In this document: in pieces, positions 11,286-22,701 of the stretch | Numbering within the stretch: position 1 is the stretch's first letter | Layout: every line of letters begins with the position of its first letter | NCBI GenBank assembly: GCA_002049455.2 | Contig: KV918818.1 | Span: 244,049 to 308,048 of the forward strand | Source: Porphyra umbilicalis | Lineage: Eukaryota; Rhodophyta; Bangiophyceae; Bangiales; Bangiaceae | DNA: 64,000 bases | Direction: 5' to 3' | Made by a program: the position numbers and the translations under genes | Notes under the pieces: generated by a model | Database searches by the model: none | Seen by the model: the letters and a program-made list of their open reading frames with translations, nothing else | Told to the model about the DNA's origin: nothing

Positions 11286-12830
11286 ATGTGTGACATAACC
11301 GCGGCTTTCGCCAGCGACGATGACGACGTCGTGGCTGCAGCCGTGTTGGCTGCCGAGCATCACCTCGGACTGCTAGACCATATGATCGGTGACTTTGACA
11401 CTCGCCGTGGGGGTTCTCTTCCGGGAAAGGAACCCAAAAAGCAGCGCGATTTCGTATCGGGGGAAAGGGGGCTGCTGAGGGACTTCTGCGGAGTGGACAG
11501 GGATCCGTCGGTGTATGAAGAGAAAGACTTTACCTGCCGCTTGCGTCTTCCCCGCATTGTTTCTGTCCGTGTGTACCGAGACTTGTTGACTGAGCCGTAC
11601 TTTCAGCAGCGTTTGAGCGCAACAGGCAAGCATCATGCTTCAATCTTGCAGAAACTGACTGCCGCTTTGCGCGAGTTCGCTTTTGGTGTTGCGTATGCCA
11701 GTGTGGATGAGTACGTTCGTTTGTCCGAATCAGGTGTGTGAAAGACTGTGCATCGCTTCGCTCGCTCTGTGGTTGACATGTACCAGCCTGTGTCTTTTCG
11801 CAAGCACGCTCTTTCAGATCTGCAGCGCACATTGAGTGACGACGAGAAGGCTGGTTTCCTGGGGTGCATGAGTTGCGTTGATTGCTGTCACTCGGTGTGG
11901 AAGAACTGTCCGTTGGCTCTGCATGTTCAATATCACGGGAAATCTATGAAGCGATCCATCGGGATGAAGACGGTGGCGGAACAAAGATATGTATCTGTGG
12001 CCCTTCTATATTGGCTTACCGGGAGCAATGAATGACCTCAACGTTATGGCCTTTTCCCTGCTTTTCCAGTCTATGCTTGCTGGTTCTTTCCCGCCGCCCA
12101 TCTCTTTTCCAGTTAATTGCGTCGAGCACACATTGCCATACTGTTTAAGCGACGGCATCTACACGGAGCACCCCGTGTTGATCAACACGTCCAAGAGGCG
12201 CAGTGAAAAAGACAGGTACTTTGCCGGACACCAAGAAGGGCGGCGCCAAGATGCGGAGAGGGTGTTTGGTGTCCTCAACCAAAAGTGGCAAGTACTCGAC
12301 AGGCCGGTGCGCCTCCACAGCGTCCAAACGTTGGTGATGGGTGGCGCCTGCTGTGCTACCCTGCAAAGCATGATCGTCACGCATCGTCGTAAGGAGGCCC
12401 AAGCCCCTGAGCCAGGTACGCACCATCTCATTTTCGCTGCCTTCTACTCTTTTTTGTCTGTCTGATAGCATGACGCGATTCCATGTCTTCCCCCTCCATT
12501 TTCGGCGTTCTAACCGTTGCTCCTACATGTGCATAACACCACGGCGGACTCTCCACTTTTTTCACCCCTCTTTCTTCTGCATTTGGGTTCTATTTGTTTC
12601 GTGCTGTGAGGAGCACGGAGCCATGCACGCCAGGGTCTACAGAGGATACCGCCGGTGCAGCCGCTCACGCTGCGCCAGACGCTCACGACCAAGCCAGCGC
12701 TCCTTCGCTGGGCCCGGAAGCGATGGCAACGGCACATGCACGAGTGTCACGCATAACAGACAACCTTCGGCTCAAGAGGGACCTCATTCGCGAAGTTACA
12801 ACATGTGTTGACAAAACGCAAAATTGGTAG
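11286..12830 (+). pseudogene. Harbinger transposase pseudogene, Plant_tran type, with a probable intron
   Basis: The frame opens at 11286 (MCDITAAFASDDDDVV) and carries VYEEKDFTCRLRLPR, then FLGCMSCVDCCHSVWKNCP (first Asp), YIGLPGAMNDLNVM (second Asp) and DAERVFGVL (Glu). All three catalytic acids are present. Two lesions are visible: an in-frame TGA at 11739-11741 and a frameshift near 11975, after which the frame beginning at 11989 is correct. At 12416 a good donor (CAG/GTACGC) follows PEP. Joining it to the acceptor at 12632-12633 restores a frame that ends ITDNLRLKRDLIREV and a stop at 12828-12830, the kind of C-terminus found on intact relatives (see 48219-50849). The intron, 218 bp, has a pyrimidine-rich tract. 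It is homologous to but clearly diverged from the transposases in elements A and B. Confidence 0.75.
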
Positions 12831-12953
12831 AACAATGACTCAATATGCCCGGCAAGTAAACGAAAAAATGAACAGACAAGAACCTCCAACGTACGCATGC
12901 GAAGTCGCGCCTGGCGCAGGTCTCGAAAGCGCCGCGGCTGGCAGCCCCCCCTA

Positions 12954-13410
12954 CCAACACCGCGCACGCCTCCCTCTCGTCCGCCCCCCCCCCTGCGCCG
13001 ACAACGCAGCAGCCGTGGCCGCCGACCACCGCATCGCCGCCGCCCCTTACCTCCATCGCCGCCTTGTGAATGGGCGGCGGCGACGGCGACGCGTGGTAAT
13101 GGCGGCCGACGCCGCTGCAACGCCCGACATTGCCGCGCCGTGCTGCCACCGCCGCCAACACCGCGCACCCACTCCGCACGTCTGCCATTCCCCCTCGCGC
13201 CGACAACGCGCTAGCCGTGGCCTCCGACCACCGCATCACCGACGCTTGTTGCTGCCGCCGCCGCCTTGTGCATTGGCGGCGGCGACGGCGACGCGTGGCG
13301 GCGGCGGCCGACGCCGCCGCAAAGCGCTACACGGCCGCGTTTTTTCGCGACCGCCGCCAACCCTGCGCACGCCCCCCGCACGTCCGCCCCCCTGCCTGGC
13401 TGAGGTTGCG
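12954..13410. repeat. Tandem repeat, about 201-bp unit, 2.3 copies
   Basis: Units begin at 12954, 13155 and 13357 with CCAACaCCGCGCAC-like sequence; the third is partial. Each unit contains GCCGACAACGC, GCCGTGGCC, CCACCGCATC and the block GGCGGCGGCGACGGCGACGC. It is extremely GC-rich, so long frames are open on both strands by composition. I treat it as non-coding. Confidence 0.7.
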
Positions 13411-14104
13411 TTTTACCGACCTTCACCACCATAAAGCGGAGCGAAAAAGGAGGGTTCTCGAAGTGGGGGAGGTTCAAACCAGGGCCTTTCAGAATCCGAG
13501 TTTTTCAGCAGAATCTGGGTCATATTCAGATATATCCGGACACATCCGTTGGAGTCTTCTCGCCATTCAATGCGAGAGCAATACGAAAGACACTGCTGGA
13601 AAGCGCACCTCATGCTCAGGTTCTTCGTGAAAGGAATGATGAACATAAGATGTTGCTACGAGCAGAATGCCGCTGCTTTCAGAACGGTGCTTCATTCGAA
13701 TCATTATTCCGAAGCCCCTGGTTGAAACGGCCTGAACTCGTCATCATGGCCTGTTCTATAGTAGCGAGAGTCAGGCACGCCGCCACCCCGAAAGCATAAA
13801 CGCTCACGATCACCCTCCTCCGCAGCCCCGGCCGCACCCTATTCATGACAATCATCAATGCCGAAATCAACTTCTCCCTGCCCTGCCAGACCACCCTGCT
13901 CACCTTCTACTTGGACACCGAACGCTCCACGCACAGGCACGACCTCTTCTCCTTTCGCAGTCGCGTGGGTCGTACGGAAAGTGCGCGGGTGTCCAGCGGA
14001 TCTTGAACCCACCTCATTCGGGCGGTCGCCAGGGGAAGACGCTGCCGCGCGGGCCGCTGCCGCTGCAGCCCGTCCGGCCAACCGCGCAGCGCGAGCCTGA
14101 GTAC

Positions 14105-14808
14105 TCAGGGACTCCGCCTGCGCCTCGGCGTCTGCAACCTCCTAAGCATGCCGGGCCTCCTCGTCCTCTCAATCTCGCGCTGCTGCATCGTCTGCGCTTT
14201 TTCGCTGTCCATCTTGTCCTCGGGAGCCATTTCTGAAATCATGCGGGCCGCCGTCCGGGCCCAAAAAGCTCTCCCTTTCGGAGTTTCGCGCATGTAGGAA
14301 GAGATTAGAACTTGGTTGCGTTCCTTGTTCTTCAAGATGTGCACTTAAGAAGTAGATGCCTCTGTCAGTGTCTCAATACGCTTCGCGACGGAGGCAGACA
14401 AAGCGAGCATTGCCGCTAGATTTTTAGAGCGTTTGGACCCCATCGCGGGGGCTCCAGGAGTCCCAGCAGGCGAGGAGGGCTCATATCCTCCACTTCCGTC
14501 ATGATCCGGCGCCAGAGGCCAGTCATCGCTAGCAGATCGAGCTTTACCATTCCTGTGAGTGGCTTGCTCTTCACAAACTTGTTGCCTGCACGCATCTCCG
14601 TGCACACCGGCGCAATCACGTCAGACCAGCGCGCACACACGGCGGCCACGCTGCGGGCGTGCCAGTACTGGGGGTCATCCATAGTAGCAGGATGTCTCGT
14701 GCGCGTCCGTAAAACATTGCCATGCATGCCAGCATAAAACACGGCGCCCCTCATGTTGGCACCCAGGTGCGTCGATGTCCGCCCAATAAAAGAACGAGTG
14801 ATGTCCAA
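14105..14808 (-). pseudogene. Remnant of a Myb/NAM-like accessory protein of a Harbinger element
   Basis: Minus-strand frames 14808-14416, 14605-14345 and 14344-14105 together read like one protein. The first has W-rich and TGM-containing segments (YWHARSVAAVCARW, KPLTGMVKLDLLAM). The second contains GSKRSKNLAAMLALSASV. The third contains MHILKNKERNQVLISSYMRE and a Glu/Lys-rich helix. Proteins that accompany PIF/Harbinger transposases have a Myb/SANT-like trihelix, then 'RPxGxKxAK' and a charged helix, and this order fits. The change of frame near 14500 and an in-frame TAA at 14345-14347 show decay. It is too weak to assign to a particular element. Confidence 0.4.
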
Positions 14809-15422
14809 CTCCTTCCTCTCAGTCCACCTGGTGCCCTACGTCATTGCGCTTGGGTGCGCTTGCACACCAACGCGCTACTTTGATTCTTTGCGACAAAGAT
14901 GGGCACGACGTCGACGAAGGACGGCGGTGTGCGCGACGACGGTGCGAGCAAGCGCCACACACGCCAACAAAAGTGCGACTGAGCGAGATCGACCGGCTCT
15001 TCATAAAACTTAGAACTGCAATTGTGAGGTATTTTCATGGCTCTCGAGTGCGTTCGATCGAGACAAATCAAGCGCTTCTTTCGATCGCGGCGCTTCCAGA
15101 GATTGTGTGCCCGCCATGGATCACGCAATGTACTGGCGTACGGTTGGCGAGAATGGAGCCATGCATTGGCCAGACGCTTTGGAGCGGCGCCAAACAGGCC
15201 ATCTTGGACCAGTGCCGCCGTTGAGGCTTCAAAACTGAGGCTGTCTCGCGTCCGGAACTCCAGATGCAGCAGAGAAGTAGAATATGTGAGAAGTGCTATT
15301 TTTTGTCCGTCACACCACCGTCAGACACTAGTTTCGGACCTCACTATCTTCACCAGTGCCCGCGTAGGCCAAACTATGCCACTTTCGGTTATTTGGACTG
15401 TTGGAGCCATTGGTGGAGATGC
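14809..15422. other. No gene recognised
   Basis: Short frames lie on both strands with no recognisable motif. The stretch lies between the Myb-like remnant and the next transposase remnant and may be decayed parts of either. Confidence 0.25.
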
Positions 15423-17142
15423 TCAGAAGGAGACGTCCCCCATCAAGATCAGGTGCGCAGCTCGCGGGACGCCCGCCACTGTTCTTCCGTTGGTCCGTAA
15501 GTCCTCTATATCAGGTGCAAACATCTCTGCCATCGCTGCCAACGAGCGGTTATCATCCTCCTTGCACGGGAAGACCCCAAACAGGATTGTGCTGTCCCGG
15601 CTGCATGAATGAGGCTGGTTCATACACGCGAGAATGACCTTACACGAAATATGTCGACCTCGTAGTCGAGGCCGAAAAAGAGCAGACTCCCCCCGCCTGG
15701 GTTTCCTTCAACGGGCCGCTCGAAGAACTGGTTGCGGGCCAAAATATCTGACACCAGGGCCTCGACAGCTGCCAGCACGCTCATCAACGTGGCCCCCACA
15801 AGCTTTGAGGTCACGCAGTTGCGGAACTCGGGGATGCCGCCCAGCCATCAGCGCGCATCTCCGCCGCACTTGCAAGTCAACTTAAAGACCCGCCCATGAG
15901 GCGGCGGATCCGCTGCCAGTTCTCAGAGGAGATACTGCTTGCGATGACGAGTTGTGTCTGCAAGCTCACGAGAAGCGCGGCGAGGGCCTTCAATGGGACC
16001 ACTACCATCATGCCAGAGTCCTGGGCCCGCCGACACACATCACCAAGGATTTTCTCCATAGCCGCCTCTCCGTCGCGGCACAGTCTTGCGACGGCCGACG
16101 AAGCTTCAGGGGACCGTCGACAGGCTTGTCTCGGGCCAACCTTCGCCTTGTGGGGCTCTGTGTCGTGGGTAAAGATAACATCCCGTCTGTTGCCCGACCT
16201 GGACCGGAATACCTGCGACTTGTCAGCCACGAGATGTGCGCTCGCAATGGCATCGAAATGCCGCCTCTGGGCCACGTCAAGGGAGCCACAGGCGGCCATC
16301 ACAGTGGAAATGGCCAAATCGGCGCTGGGCCTGGCAGCACGCGCCTCAAGGCCTGCCCCGCTGCCAGTGGGTGCCCCAGATGCGACGAAGGCACTGGCCA
16401 CTGTTGCCTCCGCGGTGGCCTATGCACAATCTCCATTCGCATCCACCGCCACTTTTTCCCCGAAACACAGGAAAGGCACAATTCCAGGTGATGAGTGCGC
16501 ACTGCAGAGGGGGCAGGAAATGAGCGCCCTCCTTTCTGCAACCCGGACCCGACGGTTAGCGTGAGGTGCTAGCGGCCACGGCCGGCTTGTTGCAGCCCGG
16601 TGCACGTCGGGCTGGGAGAGGGGATGGGGCTGCTACCGGTGTCGGCAGTGTGCCCACCACCTATTGCCATGGTCGCTCGAAAGCAATGGGCATAGCGCAT
16701 GGAAAGGCAATGGACTGTGCCAAGAGACCGCGGGAACGCAATTGCTTTTATCGAAACAAACAAGTTCGACACCAAGACAGGGCGTCGCCTCAAAGAGACA
16801 GGCGCCCGCACAACACACGACCCAATTTAGTCTCCCACGTCACGCAGCCTGGTGCAGGGCAGCACACCGCCGATACCCCAGGCGGTCACGGCAGGTGCCG
16901 CAGAGCTTTCATGCGGCTGTCCACCATGCCAACGCCGTCGACAGACAAGCTCCCAACGTCATTCCGCCTGGCCCGCCGTAGCCAAGGGCAGCAGCAACCT
17001 GCTCGCAAGTGGCGGCGATGTTGATTCCCAGCTCGTTCGGCCCCCATGACGCCGCCGAAGCCATCTTGGGTAATGCGGGTCCCTCCTCATGCGCCCGTCT
17101 GGCTGCGGCCCTCTTGGCTGTTGACCGCCGTCGCCGCGGCAT
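15423..17142 (-). pseudogene. Decayed N-terminal and middle part of the unnamed transposase-like family
   Basis: From an ATG at 17142 the minus strand reads a basic start (MPRRRRSTAKRAAARRAHEE). It then passes through several frames: a Cys pair (ISCPLCSAH) near 16530, an Ala-rich helical part with ISSENWQRIRRLMGGS ending near 15880, ILARNQFFERPVEG, and finally DSTILFGVFPC…DIEDLRTNG…HLILMGDVSF at 15423. The 'LxxxMGD' ending continues the family seen at 7854-9428, whose surviving part begins just at a GGDVLS segment, so the two loci together cover most of one protein. Frames change at least three times, so this is a pseudogene. The family link is by pattern only. Confidence 0.4.
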
Positions 17143-17422
17143 CGCCAGGGAGAACAAATCGAAGAGTTGGCGTCGGGGTAGATGAGGACATGCCGAGGGG
17201 GGTCGGGTCGGAGTAGGTGGAGACCGGTCGTGGGGAATCGCGTGGGGGTGTAGAGGTGACAGAGTTGGCGCTGTCGACGCGGTCTCTTCCTCGTAGCCTG
17301 TCGGCGTGACAACGTCGATAACAGTCGATGAGGCCCCCCTGAAATCCGTCAAACCGAACGGGAATAGAACCAAGCTGTGACATCTGTCTCGGCGGAGGAA
17401 CGGAAACCAGTCAAGAGCACTA

Positions 17423-17871
17423 TTGCTGACCTCCAAAAAATGGCGGTAACAGAGTGGTTGCAATCATTCAACAACGTACGTGGACCAATGGAAAGGCTAG
17501 GAATCATGTGAGTTCCTTTCACAGTCTCCTCATGCAGCTCTGGGCGCTGGAAACGCCAATCAGGATCTCAAGAAATCTGGAGAAATTGGTTGATCACATG
17601 ACAAATCACAGATCTGGCCCAGAACCCTCTCCATGCCCTCTTCAGGCCCAGGCAAGCGGCCCAAAAGTCTCAGGAAATCTCATTGTGGGTTGCAATCGCT
17701 CTGCGTGACCCGTGCAAGACACATTGATTGGCCTGCAAGATGACTGGCGGCAAGTCTCAGCCAATAGTACGATCGTGGCATGTCGAACAGCCAGTCCGAC
17801 TTCATTTTTGTGCTGTGTCGTCGGCTCTGCCTGCCTTCTTTCTCTAACCGCCATGTTTTGGAGGTTAGCAA
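17423..17871. mobile_element. TA-flanked MITE, copy 2 (uninterrupted)
   Basis: This 449-bp element has inverted ends TTGCTGACCTCC… and …GGAGGTTAGCAA, with TA at 17421-17422 and 17872-17873. It is collinear with the copy at 3130-3967 and preserves the empty GTCGGCTC site near 17819 that is duplicated around the hAT insertion there. It contains several CCAAT/ATTGG motifs and no coding frame. Confidence 0.85.
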
Positions 17872-18360
17872 TATGTATGGGGGCTACAGTACAGCTTCGA
17901 TTGCGTTGACCGCCGTCGAGTGCCAGCTGCCGACAGCCTGTGTCGGCCCCACTCACAACGGCCTCCGTTGCTCGGTCCCTTTGTCGCTTTATCCTTCTGC
18001 CCCCTTCGCGCTCTTTTGCACCCCCATGGGGTCCCCTAGCCCGGTCTTTGGTGCGTGTACCCTTCCTCCCCTCCCTCTCCGCTGACACGCCTTCGGCAGG
18101 CACCGCGCCTGCGCACGGGTACACGAAAGACGCTTTTTAGCGTCGCCCTGGCTCCACGCCGATGCGCCTCGCGCCTCTCGCTGCGACCAGGACACTGTGC
18201 CCTGTGCACTACGCGGTGCCTGACGAGGTCGTGAGGTGGAAGAGGGACGTACAAGAAGTCACTTTGCCCAACCGCCCCGGCCGCGCAACCACCTCCCACC
18301 ATTTACCGCTTCTTCCGCCCAACAACGTCCCCCGCCCAACACGTCTCCCACCAACGCCTA

Positions 18361-18630
18361 GCTTCTGTCAACCTCGTCCACCGTCGAGCATATTCCTATC
18401 GCCGCGTATTACCTTTCCCGCCGTCGACGGCCTCCTATCAACCTCAATCTCCGTCAAGTGTTTCTCGTTCGCCGCGTAACATCTTTCCCGCCGGCGCCTA
18501 CCTCCTATCAACCTCAATCGCCGTAGAGTGTTCCTCGGTCGCCGCCTTACGCGTTTACTGCCGGCGCCGTTCTTCTCGCTCACCGTCGAGCGTATCTCGG
18601 TCGCCACCTAACGGCTGTTGCCGAAAGGAG
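18361..18630. repeat. Degenerate tandem repeat, about 69-bp unit, roughly 4 copies
   Basis: Units starting near 18361, 18431, 18500 and 18569 share ATCAACCTCAATCxCCGT, GAGTGTTxCTCGxTCGCCGC and CTTTCCCGCCGGCGCC. The repeat decays to the right, and similar short motifs are scattered to about 19600. No protein is evident. Confidence 0.6.
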
Positions 18631-20795
18631 CCGCTATGCTCCGCACGCCTCTCGTCACCAAGCTCCTTTCGCCGCCCTACTCTTCGTGTACCCATCGTCT
18701 TCCGCCGCCAAGCGTCTCCCGGCGCCCGACGCCTCGCCCCGTCAAGATTTTGTAATGTGACGCCACCTAACGCCTGTTGCTCCACCTCACCCCTCGCTGA
18801 CCAACGCCTCTCGCTGAAAATGGCTTCTGGCGCCCCACCGCTACTCGCTGCTCGAAGTCCGCCTCGCTCAAGTAATCCGCTGTCCCAGATACTCCCCGCT
18901 GCCAAGTGCTCAGCGCGCCAGACCACTACCTTATTTCAACCGCTTCCCTCTTTCGACCACACTGCACGAGCAGACACTCCCCCGTGCCCATTGCCTCGCC
19001 TCACTCACCTTCTCCCGAAGCCCAGTGCCTCTCCCCGCCCTGGCCGCGCAAGTCTTGGCGCTGCCGCGGGAGTGGCTTAACCAAATGCCTGCCGCTGCCG
19101 CACGCCTCCCGCTTACGAACACCTCTCCCACTGGAAAGACTCTTGCCGCCAAAATTCCTGTCGCCGTCAGAGAAATGTCATTGCCTAAAGCCTGCAGCTG
19201 CGCGACTCGTGTTGGCGTGACACCCCTTGCCGACCGGCCACTTTCCCTATTCATCCACAGCGTCTGCGCAACTGCTCCCCTCGCCCATCCACTCCCGCTG
19301 CAGAGCTACAGTACACTCCCGCACACTGACCCTTCCCAATCACTTGTCTCCGCCAACCCGTCCATCCGTTGAATGACTCGCCCAGCTCAACAACTTTCTC
19401 TGCCCAACTTTTCTCACTGTCCAATGGCTTTTATGACCCGACGCCTCTCGCCGCGCGAGGCCACAAGAAGCCAAAACACTCTGCGCGCCCAGCCACTCAC
19501 ACACCAGCCGCCCGCACTATCCTACGACAGGCTACACTGAGCGCCGCTCACCGCCCCATGCCACCCGCCACCCTACGCCTCCCACAAACCAAAGCCACCC
19601 CTGGTCCAGACAGTCTCGAGGTCAAGCACCTCTCGACCAGGGGTTGGGGAGGATAAATCATTGGAAGATATATCCGCACAGGATGCTCGTATCCATCCGG
19701 ATATGGGCTGAGGCTGGAAGCTCGTAATGTACTCACCTCGGAGGGAAAAGAGTAGAGCCGTCCTTATCGGAGCCCTTGTGCCAGGCAGTACTCATATCGG
19801 AATTGGGACCCTCCGCTTTATCCGGTGAGAATATCGGTGAAAACGATAGCGGCCTTGGCGCCTAGAGATTCATATGCAGGCGTGCAATGGAATTGTCAAA
19901 CAAGCCACCTGTGTCCCATTCGTGCTAGCACAGTTAGTGCAGTCTCCTGAACTTTGGCCGATCCCGACGAGAAGAACTGTGCTGCACAGGTTACGGCAGT
20001 CATCCAATGGGCCGGATAGGAGCTCTCGGCGAATCAGCAGTTGTGCGGACTGCAGGTTGCTCTTGCTTCCATGGTCCAGATTTGATAAGATTGCAATACG
20101 TATCTCGACTGCTGATGCGCCGCTCTGACATGGGGCCAGCGAGAACTTGTTCGAGCCTCCAGTACACGTGTTTCTGACAGTCCTATCGAGGGCACCAGAT
20201 GGCGACAGAACCAGGACAGTCGCCTCTCCAGCCGATCCTTTTTGTGCCCCATCCCGCTCCACTGCGGGTCGGTATTTCGTCGCCGTGATAGTTCTAAGTT
20301 TGCCGGCTTGTGAATCTATATCAAGTAGGCGCGAAAGAATCTCTTAACATAACCATGCAAAGCTCCTGTGAGATTGCCTCAGCACGATTCGGAGGATCAT
20401 GTGCACAACACTTTCGTGGATCGGCGAATATACTACACTTCCGATTGCCTGATTCTCGAGTCACCTCTGTGATTGGGCAGTTCATCACTACAGTTTCTGG
20501 ACTCGTTCTACGGATCATCTTCAGGATCGATTCTGGGATCGTTCCAGAAGCAGTGTCATGCTGACCCACAGATCATCTTGAGGGTTGTCCTTCAAAAAAA
20601 ATGTGAGGACTTGTTCAACTGATCATCTGACTGCCTCTTCCGCAACCAAAATGTCTGCCTATTCCGTCAATAGCGTAAACAAAAACTTTATGACACTCCT
20701 TCCGTTCATATCAATGCCCATCGTGGTATCTGACAAATCTCGCATGCGACTGTGATTTCTGGTGCCAGTGCTTTTGACATTTATTGAACCGGGGG

Positions 20796-20883
20796 ATTGC
20801 GAGTTCGAGATGTGCTGTGTTAGGACAATTGGGGTCGAGATTGCGAGATCGGGACGTGCTGTGTTGGGACGATTGGGGACGAG
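20796..20883. repeat. 44-bp tandem duplication
   Basis: Two adjacent 44-bp units (ATTGCGAGTTCGAGATGTGC… and ATTGCGAGATCGGGACGTGC…) differ at about six positions. Both contain GTGCTGTGTT.GGAC.ATTGGGG. Confidence 0.7.
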
Positions 20884-21254
20884 ATTGCCACTGAGCTAAG
20901 AACGAATTTACTGCGCGGGCAAGAGACCTAATCATTCATAAATCGGGACTAGGTGCGTCCGGGAATTCACGGTATTCTCGATGTGCGAGCCGACGCATGT
21001 TTACCCAGTTCCCATTCTCTGTGCGCCGGGCAACAGCGTGTCGGTCGGACGTCCACCAAGTCACATTGAGGCTCCCTCTGCACACTTTTCGTGGACCAGG
21101 AGCGACGCCCCATGGGCAGGTCTTGCTCTCTGATCGGTTTCGGCAGACCCTCCTCACAACGTCACTCGAAGTAGTCCAGGCTATCATCTACGATCGAGTC
21201 CTTGAGGCAGGAATCTAGATCAATCCTGCGCACTCGTTCACTCAATCTATGACG

Positions 21255-21346
21255 ACGATCCCTAGGATGATTGTACTCCGACGCCAGGACAGTCCTGAGC
21301 ACGATTCCCAGGACGATCTTACTCCCACTTCAGGACAGTTCTCAGC
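21255..21346. repeat. 46-bp tandem duplication
   Basis: Two adjacent 46-bp units (21255-21300 and 21301-21346) share ACGAT.CCxAGGA.GAT, TACTCC.AC and CAGGACAGT.CT.AGC. They are non-coding. Confidence 0.65.
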
Positions 21347-21761
21347 ACGATATCCGTCTGACCCCGGAAGGCAACCAGCCCGCGAGGAATCTGGCGATCG
21401 CTATGCCACATAAAGGGGGGAAAATACCGTTGGAAGCAGCTTGAGCCAACAAAAAAGTATGTGCTGTCAATTTTCCGAGCCCATGTCTTGCTCTTTTGCT
21501 ACAGGTTTTTGAATCCCCCGGACGCACAAGTACAGGTACCAGTGGGCAACCAATCATTTTTAATACCTTCACTGGCTGGAAACGCGGCTTTCAGCGGCAG
21601 GACAGGAACAATTCCAGAGCACCCAATGTACACATTGTTGTTCTTTTACTGCTTGCAGCCAATGAGAAATCCTCGCTCATAAAGACAGCGTGCACGTCCT
21701 CACCCACCCAACCGCCCTCTCTCGCCGCGACCGACTCCCACCCCACATCCCGCCGCCGGCC

Positions 21762-22013
21762 ATGAGCCACGTCGGCCGCCCCCCCCTGCCCGGATACCCC
21801 CCCTCTCCCACCCCTCCCCCCCCCCCCTCCTCGCGCTCTCATTACCCGCCGAACATGTCAATCCGCGCCGTGATCCTGGCGGACGTGTTGCTGCCCTGGT
21901 GGTACCTGCTGGTGTCGCCACTTCCCAAGTGGCACGCCGTGCACGAGCGCAAGGCGGACGTGGATGCGAAGAGCTCGGCGGTCGCGGGGCGATCTTCGGA
22001 GGTGTGGGGGTAG
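21762..22013 (+). CDS. Small hypothetical protein or first exon
   Basis: This 83-codon frame starts MSHVGRPPLPGY, has a Pro-rich N-terminus, then a hydrophobic segment (IRAVILADVLLPWWYLLV) that could cross a membrane once, and a charged tail (HERKADVDAK). Pyrimidine-rich sequence precedes the hydrophobic part, and the stop sits in a poly-G run just after GAGGTGTGGG, which could be a splice donor. I do not recognise it. It may be only the first exon of a gene or a chance frame. Confidence 0.25.
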   Translation: MSHVGRPPLPGYPPSPTPPPPPSSRSHYPPNMSIRAVILADVLLPWWYLLVSPLPKWHAVHERKADVDAKSSAVAGRSSEVWG

Positions 22014-22701
22014 GGGGGGGGCGTGGGGGGGGGGACCTTCCGGTGGGCAGGGCATGCTCGCCTGGGGAGTGAGACATCCCTTGCCGGTCCGGGGCACTGG
22101 CCATGTGGAGGTGTTTGTTTCTCGACGTAGTGCCGACGTGGGGTCGTGGGCAGGGGGGCGGGGCTGTTTCCTCCTTTGAGGTGTCGACTGAACATGTGCT
22201 TCATATCGTCTTCCTTTTTTGATGGTGCCCCCACTCTGTATGTGCACTAAAAGAGCCAGGCGTTGCATTCTGCGGCATGGGGCGGGCGGTGGAGGTGCCG
22301 GGGGGAGTGCGGGGGGGGGCAAGCGGCGGGGGGTTCTCCGACGTAGGCAACAGCTGTTGCGCAAGACATGTGCTCTGGCGTGCGGGGACGACCCGAATGA
22401 AGCGTTTGAAGAGAGGAAATGCCCGAGCGGGGAGGGCGCGCGGAAGGCGGGGAGGGGGAAGGGCGGTGGGAGGGGGGTGACAGTCTAGCCGTCGCATGTG
22501 CGCGACGGAAAGGGCGGGGACAAGATGTGGGCCGGTTGCAACCACTTCTTCTTTTTTGAGCGAGTGGTCCTGACAAAGAACTTGGAATTGTCACACGGCC
22601 TGTGCACCAACGGAGAAGAAAAATAATAGATGTCACTCGACATGAACGCAAATGAGTTGGGCCATCTGCAATACGAGGCGTTGTCGTAGAGCCTTCATGC
22701 G
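22014..22701. other. G-rich stretch without a gene
   Basis: Several runs of 7-10 G (near 22012, 22027, 22314) could form G-quadruplexes on the plus strand. Open frames here are compositional. No transposon end for the adjacent pogo-like gene was found. Confidence 0.3.

Larger units (their letters stand above)
17874..21761. other. Long gene-poor stretch with local tandem duplications
   Basis: Apart from the 69-bp repeat and two small duplications at 20796 and 21255, I see no gene, transposon end or RNA gene. The 17.9-19.6 kb part is C-rich and low-complexity; 19.7-21.7 kb is closer to average composition, with many GATC and GGATCATC words. Confidence 0.3.

Noticed and set aside
12805-13434. 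Arg/Pro-rich frames over the 201-bp repeat
   Set aside because: They are open in several frames on both strands. The repeat period of 201-202 bp is not consistently a multiple of three.
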